From Hofstenia miamia (lineage: Eukaryota > Xenacoelomorpha > Acoela), in the NCBI GenBank assembly GCA_004352715.1, contig SCFE01000114.1, positions 129,086 to 193,085 on the forward strand: a DNA stretch of 64,000 nucleotides, read 5' to 3'. The notes beneath the pieces are model-generated. The model did no database searches, was not told the origin of the DNA, and worked only from the letters and a program-made list of their open reading frames with translations. Shown here piece after piece: positions 25,044 through 36,984 of this stretch (the first letter of the stretch is position 1; every line of letters begins with the position of its first letter). The position numbers and the translations under genes are program-made.

Positions 25044-28000
25044 GAAATTAACGTCGTAAATTATTAATTCCTGGCGGTAAATTACTGTATTTATAAAAAT
25101 TTTGCCACAATCCTTGATTATGAAATTCAGTTTAATTAACTTGTTATCAATCAAATACAAATGTATAATGCAAGTTATATAATAAAGTTCAACAAACAAA
25201 ATGATATTTACGCAAATTTAAAATATAATCTGTAATTTTCAAAGTGGCAAGGAATTACTTTTAATAAACTTTCTAAACAACTTCCTGACTACAACTGCTA
25301 ATATTACACAATCAACAAAAAATTATTGAGTGCCTAAAATCTAGAAAAATGCAAACTGTGGTCTGCGATTAAGTATTATTTCTTGTATATAAGAATATTG
25401 TGCAAAAATAACACAAACAGTAGCATATTTTATATTTTTTACTAAACTTAAAGCCATTTAATAATTAAATTCTTAGAAAATATATTTTGTAATGGAAACT
25501 AAACATTTCCATAGTTCAAATGTTTTTGAACTCTTGAAGTAGTTCATTACTGATTAAGTTGTAGTTGATATTTTGATTATAAGTTTACTTTATCTTCGAA
25601 ATTCTCTAAAGAATATCCATTAATTAAATAGGCTATTTAATTTAAAAGCTTCAACTTTCTATGTTTTAAAAATCTAAGCTATGTCTACATTCATCCCTAA
25701 CTATCGAAAACCACTTTGTATGCCACTTTAACTTCTAAATATAAATCCCTTAATGCTTCGATAAGTGAAATAAGTAATTTTTGCAAACATTAAAGAATTT
25801 TCAGTAGAAGAATTCCCGAACATTGGAGAGGTAGCACAGGATCAAAATCTAGTTACACTAAGAACACACAAGCATTCGGAAAAATACCGATGGCAACAAT
25901 AGAAGTAAGTGATTTTCAATATCATTTAATTCTCTTAGACATGTTTAATATTGATTTTCTTTTCATCTCTGGATCGAATACAATTACAATCATGCGACAT
26001 GTAACATTGACGTCTTCGGATGCGTCAATGCAAGGTTCAGAATAGAAAAGACGTTCTCATTAATGACAGTGGAACATTTCAGTGTAAAAGCGGCCATATT
26101 CAGTGTAGGAATCGATGTTTAAGGACATCAGCCAAATGGATGAAGCTCCTCTAAATGAAGATTGGCACTAGCAGTGTTCTTATGACACTGTTTCTTTTCT
26201 AGTTCAGTCTTGATTGTGACATGGGACTAGGAATTCAGAATAAAAAATATATTGCTAAATTTGATCAAAGTTTAAGTTGTACTTTGTGAGCAACGGAACT
26301 ATGGGACAAGAAAATTTCATGTTACTGAGATGGGTCCAAACTGTGACCATGACCTCATCCATTGTGACTAAATAAGACTAGGGCAAACTCAATTCTTTTC
26401 TTGCAGAACTCTACTAATGTTTCAAAAGCTATACCCAACGGTAATTTGCTTTTAATAAGTGGCAGAGTAAACAAGGTATTAGGCAAAATTTTCAAATGGG
26501 TTTGTTACACCGCTTTAGTGGTTATCAGCCTTGAATTTTTTTGAATTTTGAGCATTATGTTTATCAAAATTACCAATAATTTGATTTGATTTTAATAGTA
26601 AATTTCATCTCACGAAGCATTTTTCTGCGGAATTTAGATAGAAATTATCTATTTTTATTATTCTCTCTAAAATATTGCAAGGTTGCTATAAAGATTGAAA
26701 TATTTTCTTTTACAATTATAAATGTTTACTTCTACCATCTAAAAACATAAATATGAAATTTTCAGTGTTAAATAACAAAAATTTTCATAAATTTGAAAGA
26801 GCTTTCATTTGAAATATCCCTAAAGTATAGCATTGTTTCTGCAATATGTAGATGTGTGTGTGGATGAAGGGTAGATTATTGAAATCTAAAATGAAATGTA
26901 ATTTCAATGCTTTTCTATAACAAAAAAAGATTATGAAGTTTACAAGGGTAACTGCGCTTGTGATGTGAAATTGAGGCATGTGGAGTCCAAATTAAGTGCA
27001 GATCAAATACAACTTATTAGTACTAATCATATTAAATGCTGTAATTCATTAAGAGTTAAAAACTTTGGTGAAAACTCTTCAAAACCGAACTAAATTATTT
27101 GAAAAATTTAATTGTTTTCAAACGAGAAACCAGGAATTTCAAAAAATGCTTTACAAAATCTGAAATTTGAAATTTTTAAATTCACAAGTTCTCAAATCAA
27201 TGCTATTTTTATCATACTTTTTCCGTATGGATACCGACTAATAGCATGAAAAGGTTTAAAAGTAAATTTAATATTCATTTTTTGTAATGAAGTAATATCT
27301 CGTATGACAGACGCATAAAGGGTCCATGCTAAAACTGGATGGAAGGGGATGGGACAATAAATGTTATTTAGGATGACATCTAATATAAAATTCCCGCTCT
27401 TCAATTGTATATATAAAATATTAATCTGAAAAATGGTTTTTTAATAATACGACTTTCACATTTTGAATGCCAAAATACGAAGAAGTATTCTTAGTAATTG
27501 ATGAATATCGAATGGTAACTAAGGAATAATATCATCTATATTATTTGTTTATAATGTAGAGTAAAGTAAAAGATGAACTACGTAAAATACAGAATTATAT
27601 TATCTTATATAAGTAAGCAGAATTTTACAAAAATTAGCGGCAACATTATTTTAATAAAAAATTCTTGGAAGGTTTAAAACTACATGTCAATCATCTATAT
27701 TAAATTTATGCAAGATGGGGAGGTGTTTGGTCACTTAATGCTTAGTTTACTTAAATTGAAATTAGTATCTAGGAAGCAGTTTATTATTTTGAATATGAAT
27801 ATGCATAATATTTAATTAACTTTATATACAATTAATACCAAAATTTTAACATGCGCCTTCTTGGAATTTAAAGTGCTGTGTCTAGGGATCTTATCTGAAG
27901 TATTCATCTTCAACTTAGGTAAGTGTTTACGCAAGAGGCTCAAGTGATTAACGAGCTTTTCTATTTAAATATGTTAAATACTTGCAAATATGTTAATGAA

Positions 28001-30211
28001 AAATGTCTACACATGTGTGTTCGCAGTATATAATATTTCTACGATTAATGTTACTAAGTCGTTTTAATGCTTTAAAAATGGCCAATAACAAGTAAGTAAA
28101 TGATTTGTAATAGGTTATTCTAAAATGCTTTAAACACTTTTCATAATGGTAAGAAAAGTCTGTGAACTTATTATTTTCTAAATAATAGTAATTGAATAAA
28201 CCTAATTCCCTTGATATTTTTCAGACATATATAATTTTTAAGATACAAACAATTTTTATATTTATTCACATCTCATTGCTATTAAGGCTCTTCGATAATT
28301 ATAATAAAAACATTAGACTAAGAGATATATGTCGCTCAAATTGAGCATCGTCCTTTTACAAAAATATTCCCTCTAAATATGCACTATTTTGTAAAGATCA
28401 TATTATAAAATTAAACGTTAATTATAGGTAATTTATGCTGATATATGTAATCATCTTATATGTATGTGTCCAGCATCAGTAATTTTTTATGCTATATTAT
28501 CATATTTAGTCATTGTCTTGCTGTATTCAAAATACAGCACCAAATGTAAATATCATACTTTTCTTATTTTATGTTGGACCCTTGATCCTGACGCCTTCCC
28601 TGATGTAGATATGATACAGATTTTCACCACAGACCTTCTAAGTCCTTTCTTTTATATGATAAGCTATTTTGTTGCCAATATTTTATTGCTCCGATGGGCG
28701 CAGGGGCAACAAATCAAAAGAAACTTTTTTCCACCCTAACATTTTTTGACAATCCTAACTCACCTTAACAATGATAACTCAGTGCGTTTAGGGTTAACAA
28801 CTGCATTAGCAACAAAGATTGTGTTGCTGATACGATTATCGAATTTGTATTTGCAAAACTTTCAATATATATATTCTATTTATTATATTCCAGAAATTAA
28901 TGTGGATTGCTTTAAATTTCTTTAAATTTCTCTTAAATGTTTGCGGGTTGAAGATCGACACTGGAAGGGTCGAAATCCAAAATGCAATATTAACTTAACT
29001 AAAATATTAATCGCAATTTTCAACAGCGATTATTTTTAAAAGTTATTTACTTATGTATAGAGCTTGACAGAAATAAAATCATAATATAAAACCAAATAAT
29101 TAAAGCAGAGCATGTTGTATTGCGTAAAGTATAACAAGGCTTTAAGTGGGTCTGCTAACGAAATCAGTAGCACTTTACTTGCCAGAAAATGTCTTCGGCA
29201 GTGCAAAGGTCGTATAAAAAATAATCTATAATGTAAGTGATAATAGCCTCTACTTGATTGTTGCTGGAAATTCTATATGTATAAGAAATTTATTAAATTT
29301 ACAGAATTAACGAAGACAGCTTCGTGAGCAAATATAATGATTAAATGCTGCAACTCCAGTTGCTAAATATAGGTATTTTAACAAGTATTTTAAAAACTAA
29401 GTAAAAAATAGGTATTTTAACATATTTTGAAAACCAAATACAAAATACCTATTTTTGGGTATTTAATAAAATTTTTTAGGTTGATGAAAAATGTGGATAT
29501 TTTATTTTTAAAAAGTTCATAGCTAGCATTTTTTTGCAATGCTTACAATTTCCAAGCCTCTTCATCTATTGATGAAGATTTCACACTTACAGCAAGTACA
29601 ACCCTAGCATTTCAGCCTAGAACTAGAGCAGTAGCGTAGTAGAGGGGGTTCTCCTGGTTAGATGAATGGTCTCTTAGTCGAAAATAACGTATTTTTACGT
29701 ATTACTCTACATATTTTAAGAAATTTAGGACAAAGTAAGTATGTAAGTATATTTTCTCTGTCTAATTAACAATATTGGCTTTAATTATAGAGGATGCTTC
29801 AATCGATTTTGGTCAAAATCAGGAATGATTAGATTTCAAACACAGGTTGGGAAAGAAGTTATAAGGAGATACATTCTTAAATTTATGGCAAGCACTTACA
29901 TAATTTGGAGAACGTATTATTGCTTAGGCTCATTTGAGTGTCTTTTTTTTTAAGTGAGAGCAGCAGGAAATAAAAATACGAACAAAATCTAGCAATCAGC
30001 AAAAAGTTTGACGGAATGAGGTGAAGACAAAAGTTGACATGGAACTTTGTCAACGCACGGTAGTGAGCAAAAGAAAAAAGCTATTTTGCCATTTGGTTGG
30101 TCCTAAATCACTTCTATACGTAATTTTCATTAATATTTGTGTAAATTTGCAGACATTTTTACAAATTAAATAATTTTCAAAAAATGTATTAAAATTTAAC
30201 AAAACTCGCTT
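25044..30211. other. Noncoding interval between two minus-strand genes
   Basis: CpG-normal (31 CpG counted in 24421-26420). No gene is supported. A 91-codon hydrophobic frame at 28464-28739 has no identifiable homology. A repeat hairpin at 29.37-29.46 kb is listed separately. Confidence 0.5.
29369..29455. repeat. Short repeat cluster: two direct and one inverted copy of ATAGGTATTTTAA
   Basis: ATAGGTATTTTAACA occurs at 29369-29383 and again from 29409; its inverse AAAATACCTATTTT is near 29442-29455. The set could fold into a hairpin and may be the remnant of a small inverted-repeat transposon. Confidence 0.5.
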
Positions 30212-31357
30212 TTAATAAAGTCCCAGTTTTCTTGCTCTTGCTTGCCAGACATCTCTTGATCCGAAGCAACCAATGAGAACTCGCTTCCCCGTGTACGCAG
30301 TTCTAGAATGCGCAATGCGCCAGTTGTCGGCAATCATCATAATATCCTTTGAAAGTTTTCGCTTAAACACATTTTTTGGATCACGATAAAGAGAGTTAAA
30401 TGTTAAAAATGCATCGTACCATTCATCCATTTGTCGTTGGTCAATATGTGGTTGATCAACAGACCGGTTCATTTCATTGATGCGTACGTTTTCAATTTCT
30501 CCACTTATTGCATTCAATTGAATGATTGGGGCTGCATGATAAAAATCTCCAAAATCTCCTAAACATTCGTGATTCACTTTCAAAGAACACAGAGTTTCAA
30601 ATTTATTCTTGTGGAGCCTCTGCATTATATCAGCACTGTAGAATGCATCAGTAAGAAGACTTTCCCCTCCTTGTCCTTCATGTGTGATTATATGAAAAGT
30701 AATTAATCCAGCAGGAGAAATCAAATCCGTATTATCTGTGTGGAAAGGTATTTCCATATTAGAGTATGCCAAATCCCAATCTGATAAAACACTGCTTGCT
30801 TCAACCACATGGAACTTTTTGCCATCCAGGTACTCCCTGTTTTCAACAACTTCACTAATTGAAGTCATTAAAGTTGGAGTACTCTCGGGTACCGAAGGTG
30901 TGCCATGGACGAGCACGAATCCATATTTGATTAAGGATGTGTAGAGATGTTTCTTCTCCTCTTTATCATTAAGTACTTTTTCATAGCTAACGTGAAAATC
31001 GTCATTCCTTGACAAAACTTCATTATTCCAATATGTAGGTCTGATTCGATTTTCTGTCCACCTATCATTTCCAAATAACTTTTCAATCCACTTAATCGAA
31101 TATGAGGAACTATGATCGTCTGACCAGGTAATGCATAACTCATTATTGAGAATCTTAGCATCTTTAGGTAAAATGTTTCTCTTTAACTTTTGAGTATCAT
31201 GCAATCTTTGGTTGCTATTGCGATTGAAGCTTTCGGGATTTTGACAGCTATCCCTTAAATAAAAGTTTGAGATCTTCAATCTGCTGGGTAGTTTTTGACT
31301 AATATTATCCAAATACAAATATTTGGAGCACCAAGTAACCGAATTTTTTAATGACAT
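30212..31357 (-). CDS. TMLHE-like: Trimethyllysine dioxygenase-like protein (Fe(II)/2-oxoglutarate oxygenase), intronless
   Basis: An uninterrupted 381-codon frame. The start is well fixed: an in-frame TAA lies 7 codons upstream. Domain order is that of the carnitine-synthesis hydroxylases: an N-terminal domain (residues about 25-100, with LRDSCQNPESFNRNSNQRLHD) and a TauD-type double-stranded beta-helix (about 135-378). Iron ligands are present: His206 and Asp208 (PFHTDNTD) and His350 (IADNWRIAHSR); Arg359 (TGKRVLIGCF) sits where the 2-oxoglutarate-binding Arg is expected. HEGQGGESLLTDAFY and the C-terminal GSRDVWQARARKLG fit trimethyllysine dioxygenase better than gamma-butyrobetaine dioxygenase. 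The enzyme hydroxylates N6-trimethyllysine in the first step of carnitine synthesis, usually in mitochondria. Length is slightly under the human protein. With no introns it may be a retrocopy, but it has no disabling mutation. Gamma-butyrobetaine dioxygenase is the main alternative. Confidence 0.88.
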   Translation of the reverse strand: MSLKNSVTWCSKYLYLDNISQKLPSRLKISNFYLRDSCQNPESFNRNSNQRLHDTQKLKRNILPKDAKILNNELCITWSDDHSSSYSIKWIEKLFGNDRWTENRIRPTYWNNEVLSRNDDFHVSYEKVLNDKEEKKHLYTSLIKYGFVLVHGTPSVPESTPTLMTSISEVVENREYLDGKKFHVVEASSVLSDWDLAYSNMEIPFHTDNTDLISPAGLITFHIITHEGQGGESLLTDAFYSADIMQRLHKNKFETLCSLKVNHECLGDFGDFYHAAPIIQLNAISGEIENVRINEMNRSVDQPHIDQRQMDEWYDAFLTFNSLYRDPKNVFKRKLSKDIMMIADNWRIAHSRTAYTGKRVLIGCFGSRDVWQARARKLGLY

Positions 31358-32370
31358 TCTCGTAAAGTAATTGTTTTAAGCATTGAACTTGTTTTGGTCA
31401 AAGTTCAATGTAAACAGAAAACTTTTAAACAAATAATTCCTATGTGCATACGTTATGGTATGTTTACAGTATGCTTTTCAAGCAATTAGTAGAACACTGA
31501 ACCAAGTGCTTCTTAACTACTTCCAATACATTCTTTTCATATAAATCAGAAGAACATTACCAAGGAAATTCTACAGACAATCATAAATTCTAAATTTATG
31601 TATTCGTATTTAATAAGATTTAAAGAGTTTTCTACATTTAAACTTCATTTTTCTCTTTAATTTTCTTCATCACATATTTTCTCATAAAATAACTACTAGG
31701 AGGTGGTATGCATGATTATGTGAACATTTTTTGTTTACGTGGCGGGACACTCCTGAGTGTGAAATTCTTTACTTCTGAAAAGTAAATGCATGTTAACTGT
31801 TTGTTCTGCTTTGTTTCGTTTAGAGTATAATCAAAGTAAACACTTTCTACCGCAAAGAACAAAAACCATGAGAGCACAGGAAATAATGTATAGCGCATTC
31901 TGAAATGCTAATACGAATATTTAATTAACGAATGCCACTTTTTTTCGCAACATCAAATCTTTTAGGAAAAATATATAGTTTAGCAAATTATAATGAGATG
32001 TTGAAAAACATTTAAATGTCTGCAAAGAACATTCAAGGGCATACTCTGAACTGTCTGTATGGGTCCAATAGTCACGAAGCGAGACGACTGAACAATTACT
32101 TGAAAAAAATCTGGGATGTCACGAAGTGCATGCTGGATTTCGGAGGAAACAAAGACTTTCAAAAATTTCAAAGTTTTGAAAGAATAAACTGCCTATGCAA
32201 CAAGATGACACTCACTCGACGCTTAGAAGACGTCAAGCAATTGTCTTGGACACGACTTGAAGACCTGCATACGAGGGTCCTTTACTAAGGTCTTTAAGCA
32301 CAGGCTGAGATAGACTATTAGGAGACCAAATGGAGACGTAATTTGACCATTCCAAGACGTTGACAGAAAC

Positions 32371-32405
<35 letters not shown>

Positions 32406-32859
32406 CATATATAGATATATCAATAGAACTTGATGGAATTCGTCTGATTCTCTATAAGTCTGCTAGTCTCTGGATTTTTGAACCAATTTCAAATATTTTT
32501 ATTACATGTCTTGAGGCAGTTCCACATGCTTGGAATACAAGTGGAATTGGATTGGGGTCGTGTCGGTTCTGTAATCTCTGCCCGATTCAACCTCTGGTTT
32601 GGAAACAGAGCTGGAAATGATCTATCGCGGATACCTGTCTGAGAAATCTATTGTGTTTAAACAATTTTCCATCTTTTCCTACAGGGTTCTAAAGCTCCAG
32701 CAAAAAATGAGAAAAAATTCACCTCATTAAAATGCCATACTCTAGACGAACACAATCAACAACAGATGAGGCCAGGCACTTTGTCAATTTTCACTAAACA
32801 TGTTTCATCAAGATACACGTTCTGCAATATCTTTACTCTACTGTAACTGCAGACCGCAA
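31358..32859. other. Noncoding DNA with (TA)n
   Basis: No gene supported. A TA microsatellite lies at about 32371-32401. The 90-codon plus-strand frame at 32016-32288 is unidentified and may be old transposon sequence. Confidence 0.5.
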
Positions 32860-33998
32860 AACTCTCCTGAAGATATCGGGTATGAACCCAAAAATATTCT
32901 ACAGAAACTTCAAAAAATTGACTGAAACGAACACGCTAAAAAGAAAAAAAGAAGTAGGCGACCCTACAAACTGCTTGGAAACAAACGGAGAAGTTTTGTC
33001 AAAATTACATTACAAAACCCATTGAAATCAACCGTTCATTTGAACTCAAGTTCAAGTTGTTTTAACATCAACAGTGTATAGAGCACTTTCAAATGCAAGG
33101 ATCTGTAAACAACGTGCGAAGAAGATGCCACTATTGACACAAAAACAGAAAGAAGACCGGGTTTGCTTCTGTGAAACACGATGGCTGGATGGATTTTTCA
33201 GAAATATTTTCATACCCGATAAGTCCATGTTCCAGCTGCATAGAAAAAACATTTCTCATTTGTCTACTACAGCCAAGACGCTTCTCAGGCTATCTACTAA
33301 TTTTNCCCAAAATTTCTTCAGAGAAAAAAATTTGCAAATTTTAGTGGCCTGCCAACCCACCTATAGAAAATGTTTAGAGGATCATGACGGACGAAGTGGA
33401 AAAGGAATATAAAAAAAATGCAAAAACTGAAGCAATATTTGTTGGAGTTCAAAGAAAAAATTACCCCCTGAATGCAGAAGAATTTAGTGGACTCAATTAA
33501 GGACATATTTTTTTAAAATGTTTTCGTTCCGGAGGCAATGTTGTTTAATTTATTTTACATAAACTTATAGAAAACTTAATTTGCCATGGATTGAAAAAAT
33601 TTTTGTTACTGTTGCTAAGAGATTGAAAAAATCATGTTTCTTATTTTTTTGAAAAGAACTATAAAGCTCACTGCAACTTTTGTAGTGAGTTTCGAGGACT
33701 AAGAACACTTCAAGGACAGTGCCTTGCTTTATATCGTACCGTGCTGTGCTCATGTCGTGCCAGTGCTAATTTTTACAGAAAATTTTGTGCCCGTTCTGAC
33801 ATTAATGTAGGTATCAAACATGTTTGTTATTTTGATTTTCGAAATCTATATTAATTTGCACATTAAGATCATCGAAAGTTGTTTCTCAGACAATTGAAAT
33901 ATAATAAGAATATCACAACCTTATGATTTTTATAAAATTTACAAAATATATACTGTAATGATAATTATTTAAATTACTTGAATATATTAATATTTTAA
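32860..33998 (+). pseudogene. Tc1/mariner-like transposase relic, copy 1
   Basis: Broken plus-strand frames give the layout of a Tc1/mariner transposase. A helix-turn-helix piece (KTLLKISGMNPKIFYRN and TNTLKRKKEVGDPT, 32867-32985) is followed by the start of the catalytic domain (NARICKQRAKK, then IFIPDKSMFQLHRKN, 33090-33250), where families have FSDE and the first catalytic Asp, and by FFREKNLQILVACQPT (33315-33362), the region before the last catalytic Asp. Such enzymes cut and paste DNA between terminal inverted repeats. Stops, frameshifts and a single-N join at 33305 leave no functional frame. Terminal repeats were not found. Confidence 0.75.
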
Positions 33999-33999
33999 N

Positions 34000-34680
34000 C
34001 CGATAAGTCCATGTTCCAGCTGCATAGAAAAAACATTTCTCATTAGTCTACTACAGCCACAACGCTTCTCAGGCTATCTACTAATTTTTCTCAAAATGCA
34101 TGGTGTGGGCTATAAAGGTTTTTACCCGAAAATTGTGGAAGGAGTTAGGTAGACAGTTCAAAGTATGCTGATATTTTAGCAGAGTTTATCCCAATTGCCG
34201 AGAGGTATTTTCGGACTGGGTAGATTCTTCAACAAGATGGTGTGACCTCCATACTTCAAGACATACCCAAAATTTCTTCAGAGAAAAAAATTTGCAAATT
34301 TTAGTGGCCTGCCAACCCACGTCTAGAAAATGTTTAGAGGATTATGACGGACGAAGTGGAAAAGGAATATAAAAAAAATGCAAAAACTGAAGCAATATTT
34401 ATTGGAGTTCAAAGAAAAAATTACCCCGTGAATGCAGAAGAATTTAGTGGACTCAATTAAGGACATATTTTTTTTAAAATGTTTTCGTTCCGGAGGCAAT
34501 GTTGTTTATTTTACATAAACTTATAGAAAACTTAATTTGCCATCGATTGAAAAAAATTTTGTTACTGTTGCTAAGAGATTGAAAAAATCATGTTTCTTAT
34601 TTTTTTTGCAAAGAACTATAAAACTCACTTCAACTTTTGTAGTGAGTTTCGAGGACGAAGAACACTTCAAGGACTGTATA
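34000..34680 (+). pseudogene. Tc1/mariner-like transposase relic, copy 2 (near-duplicate of copy 1)
   Basis: 34000-34090 resembles 33214-33304 and 34266-34680 resembles 33306-33750, with a few per cent difference. This copy retains about 175 bp (34091-34265) missing from copy 1, encoding KYADILAEFIPIAERYF and ILQQDG, the block carrying the middle catalytic Asp in Tc1/mariner enzymes. Because it begins at a single N (33999), it may be the other haplotype of the same locus placed in tandem rather than a second insertion. Confidence 0.7.
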
Positions 34681-35358
34681 AATAAATGTTGGCCTTTAGT
34701 AAATATATAGTGAGGATTAAGAAGCATGATTGATTTGAATCAACTAGGAGAAGTATCATCGATAAGAAATTTTTTCTCGAAGGCCTCTTGTCTTGGAGAC
34801 TTATTTTGAAAACGCTTTTGCAAATTTTGTTTCTCTATGAAGGACATATGAATTCATGATGTTGATGTGAATTTATTGTTAACATATTAACAACGTTTTC
34901 TTGAAAATCATATATTCCTGAGTAGCAATAATTGACTCAAGACAATTACCACATTTAGAGTAATAAGTAATTACTATTTAAGGACTCTAAGTAAATGGGA
35001 AGCTCATAAAGTTAAAATTTTTGGTAGTTTAACTTCACATTTGTATAACAGACTTTTGGAAGAATCAAATACTTTGAAATCATAACTACAATACCATTGT
35101 AAAATTATTCTTTGGGAAGCACCATGGATGAAAAATAGTTAACCCTTTGACGCATATTGGGTCTAAAGAGACCCAACATTAATTTAGTCGCTTCTGGAAT
35201 GGCCATATAATTTTCAGTCCAATTCATTATTGCATTGGATGTAATAGATATCACTTTTAGCCAGTCAATCCAAAAAAAATTGTTCAAAAAATATGCTGCA
35301 TTCAACCATTTCACATGTGTTGATAAGAAGAAAGGATCTAGTCAAATAAGTATCGAAT
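34681..35358. other. Unassigned AT-rich DNA
   Basis: No gene or repeat recognised. Confidence 0.5.
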
Positions 35359-35979
35359 ATACAGTGCGTCCAGAAAAAAAATGACGAATTTTAAATGTTA
35401 ATAATTTATTGTATACTCGTCAAAAAGTAACGCGAACAAAAAANNNNNNNNNNNNNNNNNNNNNNNNNNNNNNNNNNNNNNNNNNNNNNNNNNNNNNNNN
35501 NNNNNNNNNNNNNNNNNNNNNNNNNNNNNNNNNNNNNNNNNNNNNNNNNNNNNNNNNNNNNNNNNNNNNNNNNNNNNNNNNNNNNNNNNNNNNNNNNNNN
35601 NNNNNNNNNNNNNNNNNNNNNNNNNNNNNNNNNNNNNNNNNNNNNNNNNNNNNNNNNNNNNNNNNNNNNNNNNNNNNNNNNNNNNNNNNNNNNNNNNNNN
35701 NNNNNNNNNNNNNNNNNNNNNNNNNNNNNNNNNNNNNNNNNNNNNNNNNNNNNNNNNNNNNNNNNNNNNNNNNNNNNNNNNNNNNNNNNNNNNNNNNNNN
35801 NNNNNNNNNNNNNNNNCATCTTTGTACTTCTCTATTATTCGTCTGACCTTGCATTCATTGAACACGTGGCGTTTCAGCCATTTTTCTGTGTGATACGCAC
35901 GTACAGTTTGGGTTGGAGATTCGGCATTTTTGAAATAGAGACGTACAATATCTCTTACGAGATCATCATTCTTCGCCAT
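35359..35979 (-). pseudogene. Mariner-type transposon fragment with N-terminal HTH domain (DUF4817-like)
   Basis: On the minus strand an ATG at 35979 opens 54 codons into the gap at 35816. The peptide has IVRLYFKN, TVRAYHTEKWL and VRRIIEKYKD, the N-terminal helix-turn-helix type found in many arthropod and other invertebrate mariner-like elements, where it binds the transposon end. Beyond the gap a sequence with ACAGTGCGTCCAG at 35360-35372 looks like a transposon terminus. The catalytic domain would fall in the 373-N gap, which is too small for a full one, so the element is probably internally deleted. Confidence 0.65.
35444..35816. other. Assembly gap (373 N)
   Basis: Size-estimated gap inside the mariner-type fragment. 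Confidence 1.
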
Positions 35980-36289
35980 TTTGTAATTAAATCACTAAAT
36001 CAATAATAAATATCGATCAGAAAGATGAATCCGCAACTATCTACTAAATGTCAGTGCAAATATCGTGGCGTTCTATTGAAGTATTAAAAAGTTAATAGCA
36101 TTTATTTTATAAAAAATTCATAGGTAAATGCATATTGTTCCTTAACATTTTCAACACTAACCCTAGTTTTTTTCATAAAGACTACATGCAATATTTCGTT
36201 TATAATCTACAATTTGACAAAATTATTTCAAGAAATGTTATACATTTAGTGTTATGTGCGTGAAAGGGTTAAATAGTAAACAGCCCGCT
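35980..36289. other. Unassigned DNA
   Basis: Nothing recognised; it may include the non-coding 5' part of the mariner-type element. Confidence 0.4.
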
Positions 36290-36960
36290 TAGGTCCTATT
36301 TTATTCTGTCCAGTCGTACCTCACACTAGGAAAATCTGTTTGGAAACGTGTGCAAATCATTTCAATCCCTAAAAATTCCAAAACAGCTGAATCAAATTTT
36401 AGCTCAGTCTAGATTTTGGCAATTCTACCCAAGCTCTTTAAAAGAAACACATCTGCTTAAAATGAATTCAAATTGCATACTATAAAGGTAGCCTTACTAC
36501 GACTTTGATTATAATAGTTAAAACTATTTCCAAGTTCTACTTCCAGTAGTGGATTTTTCAAAGGCGTTCTACTGCCTATCACACAGAGTCCTGTTAGCTA
36601 AGCGGAGAACTTTCCAATTGCCTAGAGATTTCATCAATCTGATGCATGATTATTTATCCAACATAAATTTCTTCATAATGTATTGTTCATTCGCTATGGA
36701 CATTTTATACACACAATTAGGTGTTTCACAGGTATTAGTTCTCGAGCCACTACTGTTCTCTATTTTTATTTCAGATCTAAATATTAGCTTTCATTCTAAT
36801 CACTAATTCAAGTATGTGATGATGTCACCTTTCTTATACCAGAGTTCATCCAACAGTCACCTAATTCTGAATTTCTTATTGTCAATGGATGGTCGCAATT
36901 AAGGAAGTTAGCACAATATTCCTCTATGCTATATTTTAAAATGATCATCATTGCTCCCCA
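36290..36960 (+). pseudogene. CR1/jockey-like LINE reverse transcriptase fragment (LINE D)
   Basis: The plus-strand frames give, in order, WKRVQIISIPKNSKT and ILAILPKLFKR (36340-36443), motif A DFSKAFYCLSHRVLL (36552-36596), a decayed motif B GVSQVLVLEPLLFSIFISDL (36720-36780) and, in a shifted frame, CDDVTFLIPE (about 36815-36845), corresponding to the YADD motif with Cys replacing Ala. The order and spacing of an RT palm are intact, but frameshifts and stops make it a pseudogene. It abuts a LINE fragment of another clade in the opposite orientation. Confidence 0.8.
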
Positions 36961-36984
36961 CCTTGATAATCCAAATCCTCCAAC

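Noticed and set aside
25888-25905. ATGGCAACAATAGAA followed by GTAAGT, a possible tiny first exon on plus
   Set aside because: Only five codons; a start plus a donor in this length is likely by chance and no downstream exon was found.
28464-28739. 91-codon frame with hydrophobic segments
   Set aside because: Composition is explained by AT-rich codons; no homology and no supporting signals.
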